From Hyphomicrobiaceae bacterium (lineage in GTDB: Bacteria > Pseudomonadota > Alphaproteobacteria > Rhizobiales > Hyphomicrobiaceae), in the NCBI GenBank assembly GCA_021730785.1, contig JAKFWF010000009.1, forward strand, positions 1 through 60,433: a stretch of 60,433 nucleotides of DNA, in the 5' to 3' direction. Of the stretch, positions 26,106 to 34,654 are shown piece by piece (within the stretch, counting starts at the first letter, position 1; every line of letters starts with the position of its first letter). The position numbers and the translations under genes were made by a program. The notes under the pieces are model-generated. The model saw nothing but the letters and a program-made list of their open reading frames with translations, ran no database searches and had not been told where the DNA came from.

Positions 26106-27506
26106 TCACGCAGCCTTGGCAAGCCGGTCGATGATGCGGGCCCAGCTGCGCGCCCCCTTCTTGAAGCTCGAAAGGTTGTACTTTTCGTTCGGCGAGTGGA
26201 TGCGGTCGTCGTCGAGGCCGAAGCCGACCAGCAGGCTGTCCATGCCGAGCGTCTCCTTGAACGACTGCACGATGGGGATCGACCCGCCCATGCCCATCAG
26301 GATCGCGGGCTTCTTCCATTCCTCTTCGAGGGCGGCGGCGGCGGCGGCGATGTAGGGCGCGGTCGTCTCGAAGGCGACGGCCGGCGAGCCGCGCACGCCG
26401 ATGAACTCGGCCCGGCAGTCGGCCGGCAGGCGCTCCTCGACAAACGTCCGGAATGCCTTGGTGATGGAATTGGGATCCTGTCCCGACACGAGGCGGAACG
26501 TGAGCTTGGCGGATGCTTGTGCGGGGATCACGGTCTTGCTGCCGGCCCCCTGGTAGCCCCCCGTTATGCCGTTGACCTCGGCGGTCGGGCGCGCCCACAT
26601 CTGCTCGATGATATTGTAGCCCACTTCGCCGGCCGGCACCGACAAACCGACCGTCTTGAGGAAGTCGCAGCGTTCGTCGGCGAGCTTCTGCCATTGGGCA
26701 CGCACGGCCTTGGGCGGCATCTTGATGCCGTCATAGAAGCCCGGGATTTTCACCCGGCCCTTCGCATCGTGCATGTCACCGAGAATGCGGTTCAGTGCAC
26801 GGATCGGATTGATGGCAACCCCGCCATAGAGCCCCGAATGCAGATCGCGCGAAGGCCCGTGAATGATCACCTCGGTCGAGGCGAGGCCGCGCAGGTGCGT
26901 CGAGATCGCGGGCGTGTCCTTGTCCCATTGGCCGGTGTCGCAGACGAGGGCGAAGTCGCAAGTCAATTCCTTGCCCGAGGTCTTGAGGAAGCCCGGCAGG
27001 CTTGGCGAGCCGCATTCCTCTTCACCCTCCAGCAGTACGGTGATTGCGATCGGCAGGTGGCCAGCCACTGACGTCCAGGCGCGCATCGCTTCAAAGAACG
27101 TCATCAGCTGGCCCTTGTTGTCCTCGGCACCCCGCGCAATGATGACCTTCCCGTTGCCCTTCTCGGTCGCGATGCGCGGTTCGAACGGTGGCGTCGTCCA
27201 CAGATCTAGAGGATCGACCGGCTGCACGTCGTAATGGCCATAGAACAGCACGTGCGGCATGCCCTTCGGCACTTTCGCGTGGCTGTGGCCAACGACCATG
27301 GGATGCCCGGTGGTCGGGCGCACGCTGGCGGTGACACCGATGTCGTTCAGGGTCGCGGCACACCAGTCGGCTGCAACCTTGCAGCGGGCAGCGTACGCCG
27401 GGTCGGTCGAGATGCTGTCGATGCGCAGCAACTCGAACAGGCGCGCAAGTGCCGCCTCTTCGCTGGCATCGAGGGTCTTCAGGACGGCCGGCAAATGGTT
27501 CGTCAT
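26106..27506 (-). CDS. M20 family metallopeptidase (dipeptidase)
   Basis: 466-residue cytosolic zinc peptidase of the M20/M25/M40 (ArgE/DapE/CPG2) group. Metal-binding motifs are [12 protein letters not shown] with H91 and D93, [10 protein letters not shown] with the bridging D129, and [11 protein letters not shown] with the catalytic Glu pair near 162-164. The sequence is closest to the beta-Ala-Xaa/carnosinase-like dipeptidases rather than ArgE itself. The dimerisation domain sits in the middle (residues ~195-350). Start at 27506 is the first conserved Met; the frame is open to 27584. It ends 53 bases before the RNase T2 gene on the same strand and could form an operon with it. Confidence 0.9.
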   Translation of the reverse strand: MTNHLPAVLKTLDASEEAALARLFELLRIDSISTDPAYAARCKVAADWCAATLNDIGVTASVRPTTGHPMVVGHSHAKVPKGMPHVLFYGHYDVQPVDPLDLWTTPPFEPRIATEKGNGKVIIARGAEDNKGQLMTFFEAMRAWTSVAGHLPIAITVLLEGEEECGSPSLPGFLKTSGKELTCDFALVCDTGQWDKDTPAISTHLRGLASTEVIIHGPSRDLHSGLYGGVAINPIRALNRILGDMHDAKGRVKIPGFYDGIKMPPKAVRAQWQKLADERCDFLKTVGLSVPAGEVGYNIIEQMWARPTAEVNGITGGYQGAGSKTVIPAQASAKLTFRLVSGQDPNSITKAFRTFVEERLPADCRAEFIGVRGSPAVAFETTAPYIAAAAAALEEEWKKPAILMGMGGSIPIVQSFKETLGMDSLLVGFGLDDDRIHSPNEKYNLSSFKKGARSWARIIDRLAKAA

Positions 27507-27608
27507 CGGGGCACTCGGCTGGGTGGGGCGAGGGTTTGAGTCGCTCGCACAGTGCGCGGGCGATGACCGCACTGTCAAAGCCAAAGCAGCCGCGGGTCGT
27601 TCAGCCGC

Positions 27609-27896
27609 TCATGCGGCCTCGAACGCCACTCTCGCCCGCCAGAGATCATGGCTTGCCTGCATCGCGACCAGCAAATCGGCAGACGTTCCGGTCGCTGCTT
27701 CAAAGCGCACGGCCAGATCGGCGCTGACGGCCGAGCGCTCCGTCAGCACGTTGTAAAGCGCCGCGCGGGTGACGCCGAGGCGGCGCGCCATTTCGGCCTT
27801 GCTCACGGCCAACGCCGCAATCACCTCGGCGACGACGGCGCCTGGATGGCCAGGCTCGATGGAAGCGTGGCGCACCGTTGCTGCCGCCGTTTTCAT
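27609..27896 (-). CDS. higA: HigA-type antitoxin
   Basis: 95-residue DNA-binding antitoxin of the HigA/VapI family. The helix-turn-helix of the Xre type is at about residues 28-55 (KAEMARRLGVTRAALYNVLTER), preceded by the family-typical HPGAVVAEVI and followed by DLAVRFEAATGTSADLLVAMQASHDL. It would neutralise the adjacent toxin and repress the shared promoter. GGGGAG lies nine bases before ATG 27896; ATG 27902 is an alternative. It is 13 bases downstream of the toxin gene, the toxin-first order usual for higBA. Confidence 0.92.
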   Translation of the reverse strand: MKTAAATVRHASIEPGHPGAVVAEVIAALAVSKAEMARRLGVTRAALYNVLTERSAVSADLAVRFEAATGTSADLLVAMQASHDLWRARVAFEAA

Positions 27897-27909
27897 GGGC
27901 ATTGCTCCC

Positions 27910-28194
27910 CTAGTGATAGTCTTCATAGTCGACATCCACCGCATCAGGGCCGCTTGCGCTCCATGCAAACGTGAGCCGCCAATTGCCAGTGACACGAACG
28001 GCGTACCGATCCCGCATGTCGCCGCCGAGAGTGTGAAAGTTCCAGCCTGGCACATTCATCTGCTCCGGCCGTGTGGCAGAGTCGAGAGCCGATAATCTGA
28101 GATTCAAGCGTTTCATGTGGTCAGTCGGTAACCCACGTGCGTCGCCCTTTAACCAGTACCGCTCCAATTTTTTAGATCGAAACGACTTGATCAT
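27910..28194 (-). CDS. higB: HigB-type mRNA interferase toxin
   Basis: 94-residue RelE/HigB-superfamily toxin, a ribosome-dependent mRNA endonuclease. The family signatures are complete: MIKSFRSKKLERYW at the start, LDSATRPEQMNVPGWNFHTLGGD in the middle, and RYAVRVTGNWRLTFAW..DAVDVDYEDYH at the end, where the Arg/His residues act in RNA cleavage. Start 28194 matches the family; the frame is open to 28206. With higA it makes a complete module between the peptidase gene and ppdK. Confidence 0.93.
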   Translation of the reverse strand: MIKSFRSKKLERYWLKGDARGLPTDHMKRLNLRLSALDSATRPEQMNVPGWNFHTLGGDMRDRYAVRVTGNWRLTFAWSASGPDAVDVDYEDYH

Positions 28195-28228
28195 GGCGGC
28201 AGTCAAAAATTTGTGGTGCAGGCCTATG

Positions 28229-28257
28229 ATCGTATAGTCTAACTATACATACGTCAA
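28229..28257 (-). promoter_or_regulatory. higBA promoter with embedded operator
   Basis: Minus-strand TTGACG (28257-28252), 17-bp spacer, TACGAT (28234-28229). Within the spacer lies a perfect inverted repeat GTATAGT-CTA-ACTATAC (28232-28248). HigA binding there would block RNA polymerase, the usual autoregulation of this family. The sequence is AT-rich against its surroundings. Confidence 0.7.
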
Positions 28258-28403
28258 GTAATAGTATCCAGTTGCAACAATGATGGGTACCGCTGAATAT
28301 GGTGGTGAGGCTGGATCGGGGCAATGCCCTTACCGTTTGATTGCGCGGGGCCGTCCGCGTATTGAAGCGCAACGGAATCACTGCAACTGAGGAGCTACAA
28401 CCC

Positions 28404-31124
28404 ATGAGCCAAGCCCCGATGCAATCGAGTGCTGCTGCGAAATGGGTCTATGCGTTCGGTGCCGGCCGCAGCGATGGCGATGCGGGCATGAAGAACCTGC
28501 TCGGCGGCAAGGGCGCGAATTTGGCGGAGATGGCGAGCCTCGGGCTCCCCGTTCCACCGGGCTTCACCATCACGACCGAGATGTGTACGGCCTATTACGA
28601 CAATGGCCGGACATGGCCGGCAGGGCTCGAAGCCCAAGTCACGGCAGCGCTGTCGTCGGTTGGTGCGCAGGTCGGCGCCACCTTCGGCGATGCGAAAAAC
28701 CCGCTGCTGGTGTCGGTGCGGTCGGGCGCGCGCGCCTCGATGCCTGGCATGATGGATACGATTTTGAACCTCGGCCTCAACGATGCGACGGTCGAGGGCC
28801 TGGCTGCCCGCTCGAACAATCCGCGCTTCGCCTGGGACAGCTATCGCCGCTTCATCCAGATGTATGCCGACGTGGTGCTCGAAGTGGATCATGGCGTGTT
28901 TGAGGATATCCTCGAGAACCACAAGAACCTGAGCGGCCAGTCGGCCGACACCGAGTTGTCGCCGGGCGACTGGAAGAAGGTGGTGGCCGAGTACAAAGCG
29001 GCCGTGCAGCGCGACACCGGCAAGCCCTTCCCGCAAGATCCCAGCGCACAGCTGTGGGGCGCCATCGCAGCCGTGTTCGGCTCCTGGCAGAACGCGCGCG
29101 CCAACACCTACCGCCGCCTGCACAACATCCCTGACAGCTGGGGTACGGCCGTCAACGTGCAGGCGATGGTGTTTGGCAACATGGGCGAGACCTCGGCCAC
29201 CGGCGTCGCCTTCACGCGCAACCCGTCGACCGGGGTGAAGGCGCTGTACGGCGAATTCCTGGTCAACGCCCAAGGCGAGGATGTGGTTGCTGGCATCCGC
29301 ACGCCGCAGAGCCTCACCGAGGTTGCGCGCAAGGAAGCCGGCGACAAGGCGCCCTCGCTCGAAGCGCTGATGCCGGCGACATTCAAGGAACTGATCGCGG
29401 TGTTCGCCAAGCTCGAGGCGCGGTATCGCGACATGCAGGACATCGAGTTCACGATTCAGAACGGCAAGCTGTGGATGCTGCAGACCCGCTCCGGCAAGCG
29501 CACCACCCAGGCGGCCTTGAAGATCGCCGTCGACCTCGCGCGTGAAGGCGTCCTCACGCACAACGAAGCGGTGATGCGGATCGACCCTGGTGCCCTCGAC
29601 CAGCTGCTGCATCCAACGATCGACCCGTCGGCCAAGAAGCAGGTGATCGCGACCGGCCTGCCGGCGTCACCGGGCGCTGCGTCCGGCGAAATCGTGTTCG
29701 ATGCCGACGAGGCCGAGATGCTGAAAGGTCAGGGCCGCGACGTGATCCTGGTGCGCATCGAGACCAGCCCCGAGGACATCCACGGCATGCATGCGGCAAC
29801 CGGCATCCTCACCGCGCGCGGCGGCATGACGAGCCACGCGGCGGTCGTCGCGCGCGGCATGGGGCGTCCCTGTGTGTCGGGCGCCGGCAGCCTGCGCATC
29901 GACCTCAAGGCCGGCACGATGACGGTGATGGGGCAGGTCTACAAGAAAGGCGATCAGATCACGATCGACGGCAGTACGGGCGAAGTCCTGAAGGGCTTGG
30001 TCAAAATGCAGCGGCCCGAGATGTCGGGCGATTTCGCGACCATCATGGGCTGGGCCGATGCCGCGCGTCGCCTCAAGGTGCGCGCCAACGCCGATACGCC
30101 GCGCGATGCCAGCCAGGCCCGCGAGTTCGGCGCCGAGGGTATCGGTTTGTGCCGCACCGAGCACATGTTCTTCGACGAGACCCGCATCCTCGCCATGCGC
30201 GAAATGATCGTCGCGCTGGACGAAGCGGGCCGACGCAAGGCCCTGGCGAAAATCCTGCCCATGCAGCGTGCCGACTTCGAAGGCCTGTTCGAGATCATGG
30301 CTGGGCTGCCGGTCACGATCCGCTTGCTCGATCCGCCGCTGCACGAGTTCCTGCCGCACGGCGAGACGGAGGCGGCCGCCGTTGCAGCCGCACTCGGCGT
30401 GCCGGTGAAACGGGTCGCGGAGCGCGTTGCCGAGTTGCACGAGATCAACCCGATGCTCGGCTTCCGCGGCTGCCGTCTCGGCGTGCGCTACCCCGAGATC
30501 ACCCAGATGCAGGCGCGCGCGATCTTCGAAGCCGCGGTCGCAGCGGCCAAGAAAACCGGCAGCGCCGTGGTCCCCGAGATCATGGTTCCGCTCATTGCAT
30601 TCCGTCGAGAATACGACGTGATCCGCGATCTGATCACAGCGACCGCCAAGGCCGTCGAAGCCGAGACCGGGGCAAAGCTCAGCTACCAGATCGGCACCAT
30701 GATCGAGCTGCCGCGGGCGTGCCTGACGGCGGCCGAGATCGCCAAGGGCGCAGGCGGCGCCGAGTTCTTCTCGTTCGGCACCAACGATCTGACGCAAACC
30801 TGCCTCGGCCTGTCGCGCGATGACGCGGCGCCGATTCTAGCGAGCTACGAGAACGCCAAGATTTTCGAGGTCGACCCGTTCGTGTCGATCGATGTGGACG
30901 GCGTCGGTGCGTTGGTGCGGATGGGGTGCGATCAGGGCCGCGGTGTGCGCCCTGACATCAAGCTCGGCATCTGCGGCGAGCATGGCGGCGATCCAGCGTC
31001 CGTTGCCTTCTGCCACGAGGTCGGCCTCGACTACGTGTCGTGCTCGCCGTTCCGCGTGCCGGTCGCGCGGCTGGCTGCCGCCCAGGCCGCAATCGCCGGC
31101 AAGGCGACGATGAAGGAAGGGTGA
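28404..31124 (+). CDS. ppdK: Pyruvate, phosphate dikinase
   Basis: 906-residue cytosolic enzyme interconverting pyruvate, ATP and phosphate with phosphoenolpyruvate, AMP and pyrophosphate. It has the N-terminal ATP-grasp part (LLGGKGANLAEMASLGLPVPPGF, VSVRSGARASMPGMMDTILNLGLN) and the swivelling phosphohistidine domain at about 470-485 (GGMTSHAAVVARGMGRPC). The C-terminal barrel has GLCRTEHMFF, FFSFGTNDLTQTCLGLSRDD, and the catalytic cysteine in GICGEHGGDP near 855. The length is normal. GGAG thirteen bases upstream supports ATG 28404. It is monocistronic, divergent from higBA. Confidence 0.96.
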   Translation: MSQAPMQSSAAAKWVYAFGAGRSDGDAGMKNLLGGKGANLAEMASLGLPVPPGFTITTEMCTAYYDNGRTWPAGLEAQVTAALSSVGAQVGATFGDAKNPLLVSVRSGARASMPGMMDTILNLGLNDATVEGLAARSNNPRFAWDSYRRFIQMYADVVLEVDHGVFEDILENHKNLSGQSADTELSPGDWKKVVAEYKAAVQRDTGKPFPQDPSAQLWGAIAAVFGSWQNARANTYRRLHNIPDSWGTAVNVQAMVFGNMGETSATGVAFTRNPSTGVKALYGEFLVNAQGEDVVAGIRTPQSLTEVARKEAGDKAPSLEALMPATFKELIAVFAKLEARYRDMQDIEFTIQNGKLWMLQTRSGKRTTQAALKIAVDLAREGVLTHNEAVMRIDPGALDQLLHPTIDPSAKKQVIATGLPASPGAASGEIVFDADEAEMLKGQGRDVILVRIETSPEDIHGMHAATGILTARGGMTSHAAVVARGMGRPCVSGAGSLRIDLKAGTMTVMGQVYKKGDQITIDGSTGEVLKGLVKMQRPEMSGDFATIMGWADAARRLKVRANADTPRDASQAREFGAEGIGLCRTEHMFFDETRILAMREMIVALDEAGRRKALAKILPMQRADFEGLFEIMAGLPVTIRLLDPPLHEFLPHGETEAAAVAAALGVPVKRVAERVAELHEINPMLGFRGCRLGVRYPEITQMQARAIFEAAVAAAKKTGSAVVPEIMVPLIAFRREYDVIRDLITATAKAVEAETGAKLSYQIGTMIELPRACLTAAEIAKGAGGAEFFSFGTNDLTQTCLGLSRDDAAPILASYENAKIFEVDPFVSIDVDGVGALVRMGCDQGRGVRPDIKLGICGEHGGDPASVAFCHEVGLDYVSCSPFRVPVARLAAAQAAIAGKATMKEG

Positions 31125-31136
31125 TGATGCGGCGGC

Positions 31137-33167
31137 TCAAGCCCGGGGGCGCCGCCGTGAACGCCCGGCCGGTTGCGTTGGCGCGCTCCCGTGCGGCAAC
31201 GCCACCACCGCTTCGAGGTTCGGGAACGCTTCGACCGCATTGGGAAACGCCATCGCGTTGACGAAATGCTCCTGGAAGCGGGGCTCGAGTGCGGTTTCGA
31301 TTCTTTCGATGCGCGTGACCAGTGCTTCGACCTCGGCCCGGTGCGCGCGCGACAGCAGCGCCATGCGTGCGCCCGTGCCGGCGGCGTTGCCGACCGAGGC
31401 GACGTGAGACAGATCGCAATCGGGGATCAGGCCGATGATCATCGCGTATTTCGGCTCGATGTAGGAGCCGAAGGCGCCGGCGAGCTTGATGCGCTCGATC
31501 GAAGCGACGCCCATGCGGTCCATCAGCAGCCGGCAGCCGGCATAGAGGGCGGCCTTGGCCAGCTGGATCGCGCGCACGTCGCCTTGCGTCACGCGCAACT
31601 CCTGCGCGCCGCGCCACAGGATGTAGGCAGCCGTGCGTCCGGTCGCGACCATGCGGGTGGATTTGGCCGACATCGCGCCATCGACAATGCCGTCCGGGCG
31701 GATGATGCCGGCGAGATACATCTCGGCAATCGCTTCAATGATGCCGGAGCCGCAGATGCCAGTGACGCCGAACGCAGCCGTGGCCTCGGCGAAGCCCGGC
31801 TCGTCCGACCACAGATCGCAGCCGATCACCTTCACGCGGGGTTCGAGCGTCAGGGCGTCGATGCGTACACGCTCGATGGCGCCGGGGGCTGCGCGCTGGC
31901 CGGATGAAATCTCCGCGCCCTCGAATGCCGGTCCGGTCGGTGACGATGCTGCCAGGATGCGCGTGCGGTTGCCGAGCAGGATTTCCGCGTTGGTGCCGAC
32001 ATCGACGACCAGCGTCGTCTCGTCGTGGTGGTGCGGGCCCTCGGCCAGTGCGACGCCGGCCGCGTCCGCGCCCACGTGTCCAGCGATGCAGGGCAGGACG
32101 TAGAGGCGCGCGGCTGGATGCAGTGCCAATCCAACGTCACGGGCGGCGAGCCGCTGGGCACCCGACACGGCGAGTGCGAACGGCGCTTGTCCAAGTTCCG
32201 TCGGGTCGAGGCCGAGGAAGAGGTGGTGCATGATCGGGTTGCCGACGAACACAGCTTCCAGGATATCGGCACGCGCGGCGCCGCCCTGACCCGCCACCCG
32301 ATCGATCAGCGCGAGAACTGCTCCGCGCACGGCCGTGGTCAGCGCCTCGCGGCCGTCCGGGTTCATCATCACGTAGGACACGCGGCTCATGAGGTCCTCG
32401 CCGAACCGGATCTGCGGGTTCGACGTGCCGGCCGAGGCAATCGTTCGCCCGCTGACGAGATCGACGAGGTGACAGGCGATGGTGGTCGAGCCGATGTCGC
32501 AGGCGATGCCGAGCAGGCGCTCATCGCCGGCGGCGCGAATGTCGAGCAGCAGGGGCGGGCCGTCGCCGTCCTGGTGCACAATCGCGGTTACATCGAACTT
32601 GGCGGCCCGCAGCTTCGCTTGGATCGACGATAGCAGCGACCCATCGCAGACCGGCCGCGAAAGCCCGTGGCGCTTGACAAGTGCGGCGATCAGTCGGTCG
32701 GTGTCTCCGAGTGGCCTGTCCATGTCCGGATCGTCGATCTGCACGCGGTAGAGGCGCAGTGCGGGCTCGATCTCGATGGCTCGCGCTTCCGAGCGCTTGC
32801 GCACCACCTGGCCCTGGATGGCAACGTCGACCGGCACATCGATAACGATGTCGCCGGCAACGCGCGCCTGGCACGACAACCGCCGGTCGGCCGGCAGCGT
32901 GCGCTTGGCCGCATAACGCAGTTCGACGTCGTTGCTCGGCGTCAGGCAATCGCTGCGGCTCTCGATGCCGTGCTTGGCGAAGTGGCCGATCGCTGGCATC
33001 ACCTGGCAGCGCCCGCAGATGCCGCGCCCACCGCACACGCTCTCGACGAATACGCCGAGGGTGCGCGCGGCCTCCAGTATGGGCGTGCCGATCGCAAAGC
33101 GCGCCCGCCGTCCGCTCGGCATGAACACCACGAGCGCGTCCTTTGGTTGCGGTGGATCGACTGGCAT
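31137..33167 (-). CDS. Corrinoid-protein reactivating ferredoxin/ASKHA ATPase (DUF4445)
   Basis: 676-residue protein expected to use ATP to reduce cob(II)alamin back to the active cob(I) state in corrinoid methyltransferases (RACE/RamA-like). An N-terminal 2Fe-2S ferredoxin domain has C45, C51, C54 (VCGGRGICGRC) and C99 (LSCQARV). A linker follows, then the ASKHA ATPase core with IACDIGSTTIACHLVDL, TLVVDVGTNAEILLGN, GVTGICGSGIIEAIAEM and LAGAFGSYIEP. Only two bases separate it from the upstream PF13769 gene stop, so they are co-transcribed. It belongs with the corrinoid genes at 33.6-37 kb. Confidence 0.9.
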   Translation of the reverse strand: MPVDPPQPKDALVVFMPSGRRARFAIGTPILEAARTLGVFVESVCGGRGICGRCQVMPAIGHFAKHGIESRSDCLTPSNDVELRYAAKRTLPADRRLSCQARVAGDIVIDVPVDVAIQGQVVRKRSEARAIEIEPALRLYRVQIDDPDMDRPLGDTDRLIAALVKRHGLSRPVCDGSLLSSIQAKLRAAKFDVTAIVHQDGDGPPLLLDIRAAGDERLLGIACDIGSTTIACHLVDLVSGRTIASAGTSNPQIRFGEDLMSRVSYVMMNPDGREALTTAVRGAVLALIDRVAGQGGAARADILEAVFVGNPIMHHLFLGLDPTELGQAPFALAVSGAQRLAARDVGLALHPAARLYVLPCIAGHVGADAAGVALAEGPHHHDETTLVVDVGTNAEILLGNRTRILAASSPTGPAFEGAEISSGQRAAPGAIERVRIDALTLEPRVKVIGCDLWSDEPGFAEATAAFGVTGICGSGIIEAIAEMYLAGIIRPDGIVDGAMSAKSTRMVATGRTAAYILWRGAQELRVTQGDVRAIQLAKAALYAGCRLLMDRMGVASIERIKLAGAFGSYIEPKYAMIIGLIPDCDLSHVASVGNAAGTGARMALLSRAHRAEVEALVTRIERIETALEPRFQEHFVNAMAFPNAVEAFPNLEAVVALPHGSAPTQPAGRSRRRPRA

Positions 33168-33169
33168 AC

Positions 33170-33469
33170 CTATCCACGTCCCCCGTTGGCGATCAGCTGC
33201 TGCAGGCGGGGCAGGTCGTAGGTGGCGACGAGCGCGGCGGCTAGACGGTCGGCTTCGGTCGCGAGGTCGTCGCTGCATACCTCGGGCGCGCTGCGGCGCC
33301 ATTCGTTGAGATAGGCGTCGCTGTCCTTGGCGCCGATCGCCATCGCCGCCGCGTCGATCGCCTGGAGGAAGCGCTCGGGCAACTCGCGCTTTTCGGCACG
33401 CCGCCCGTGCCTGACGATCACCTGGGCCGGGATGTCGCGCCAATAGACGATGATGCGTTGGGCGGTCAC
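33170..33469 (-). CDS. PF13769 ('virulence factor') domain protein
   Basis: 99-residue soluble protein beginning MTAQRIIVYWRDIPAQVIVRHGRRAEKRELPERF and ending with LPRLQQLIANGG, matching the small family named virulence factor (PF13769). In alphaproteobacteria this family accompanies corrinoid methyltransferase and methyl-folate genes, so the family name is misleading. The molecular role is unknown; a helper of the corrinoid protein is an inference. Translation starts at GTG 33469. It leads the operon with the ASKHA activator and is divergent from the homocysteine methyltransferase. Confidence 0.8.
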   Translation of the reverse strand: MTAQRIIVYWRDIPAQVIVRHGRRAEKRELPERFLQAIDAAAMAIGAKDSDAYLNEWRRSAPEVCSDDLATEADRLAAALVATYDLPRLQQLIANGGRG

Positions 33470-33648
33470 GGCGGGGCTGGCCTCGTGCTGCTGAATGACG
33501 GCGGCACTTTAGCATAGTCGGCCTGGCTGCCTGCGCTGCCGACGCGAATTATGCTCAACAGATGTTGCCGTCGCCCGAGCAGCGTTGCGTGTGTCTTGCC
33601 GCTGCTGTAACCCTGGCCCAGATCGCCGCGCACAGCGCCCGAGGCCCC

Positions 33649-34647
33649 ATGCCGACACTGCAAGCGATGCTCGATAAGCGCCCCTGGCTGCTGGCGGATG
33701 GCGCCACCGGCATCAATCTGTTCCACATGGGCCTGATGTCCGGCGACAGTCCGGAGATCTGGAACGAGGAGCACCCCGAGCGCATCCAGAAGCTCTATCA
33801 GAGGTTCGTCGATGCGGGGGCCGATATCATCCTGACCAACACGTTCGGCGGTAACCGGCGCCGCCTCGCGCTGCACCAGGCCGACGGCCGTTGCCACGAC
33901 ATCAACAAGAAGGCAGCAGCACTTGCGCGCGAGGTCGCGGATGCTTGCGGCCGTCCGGTGGTTGTTGCCGGCTCGGTCGGGCCGACGGGCGAATTGTTCG
34001 CCCCGCTCGGGCCGCTCACTGACGAGGAAGCGATCGAGGTGTTCGTCGAGCAGATCGAAGGGCTGAAGGCGGGTGGTGCCGACGTGATCTGGATCGAAAC
34101 CATGTCGGCGATCGAGGAAATGCGCGCGGCTGGCCTTGCGGCCGCCAAGCTCGGAATGCCCTACACAGTGACGGCGAGCTTCGACACGGCGGCGCGCACC
34201 ATGATGGGGATCACGCCGCAGGCCTTCGCCGATGCGATGGCGGAGTTGGACCCGAAGCCGGTGGCGATCGGTGCCAACTGCGGCGCTGGCGCGTCGGACA
34301 CGCTGGGCTCGATCCTGGCCATGACCGGGGCGCGGTCCGACATGGTGGTGATCTCGAAAGCGAACGCCGGCATCCCGAAGTATGTCGATGGCCACATCCA
34401 CTATTCCGGCACGCCCGAGCTGATGGCTGCCTACGCAGCCTTGGCGATCGACGCGGGCGCCCGCATCATCGGCGGCTGCTGCGGCACCTCGCCCGAGCAT
34501 CTCGCTGGCATGCGTCGCGCACTGGATGCGCATGTGGCGGGCCCGCGCCCCGACCACGCGGCGATTGTTGCCAGGACGGGCCCCTTCCTGCACCGCCCCG
34601 CCCCCACCGGTGGCGGCGCCATGGAGGGGCGCAAGCGGCGGGGGTGA
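33649..34647 (+). CDS. bmt: Betaine/homocysteine S-methyltransferase family protein
   Basis: 332-residue zinc-dependent methyltransferase that methylates homocysteine to methionine. The (beta/alpha)8 barrel shows DGATGINLFHMGL at the start, TNTFGGNRRRLALH, VAGSVGPTGEL, and the three zinc cysteines: C211 in GANCGAG and C277-C278 in IGGCCGTSPEH. Bacterial relatives lie in corrinoid clusters and are annotated betaine-homocysteine methyltransferases. Here the likely methyl donor is the corrinoid protein at 36.3 kb or a betaine; sequence alone does not decide. ATG 33649 begins the conserved region; the frame is open to 33562. Confidence 0.86.
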   Translation: MPTLQAMLDKRPWLLADGATGINLFHMGLMSGDSPEIWNEEHPERIQKLYQRFVDAGADIILTNTFGGNRRRLALHQADGRCHDINKKAAALAREVADACGRPVVVAGSVGPTGELFAPLGPLTDEEAIEVFVEQIEGLKAGGADVIWIETMSAIEEMRAAGLAAAKLGMPYTVTASFDTAARTMMGITPQAFADAMAELDPKPVAIGANCGAGASDTLGSILAMTGARSDMVVISKANAGIPKYVDGHIHYSGTPELMAAYAALAIDAGARIIGGCCGTSPEHLAGMRRALDAHVAGPRPDHAAIVARTGPFLHRPAPTGGGAMEGRKRRG

Positions 34648-34654
34648 GCGCGCT

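Noticed and set aside
26053-26694. Minus-strand frame extending RNase T2 to 470 residues
   Set aside because: The extension runs through the peptidase gene in another frame; the signal peptide right after Met 26052 shows the true start.
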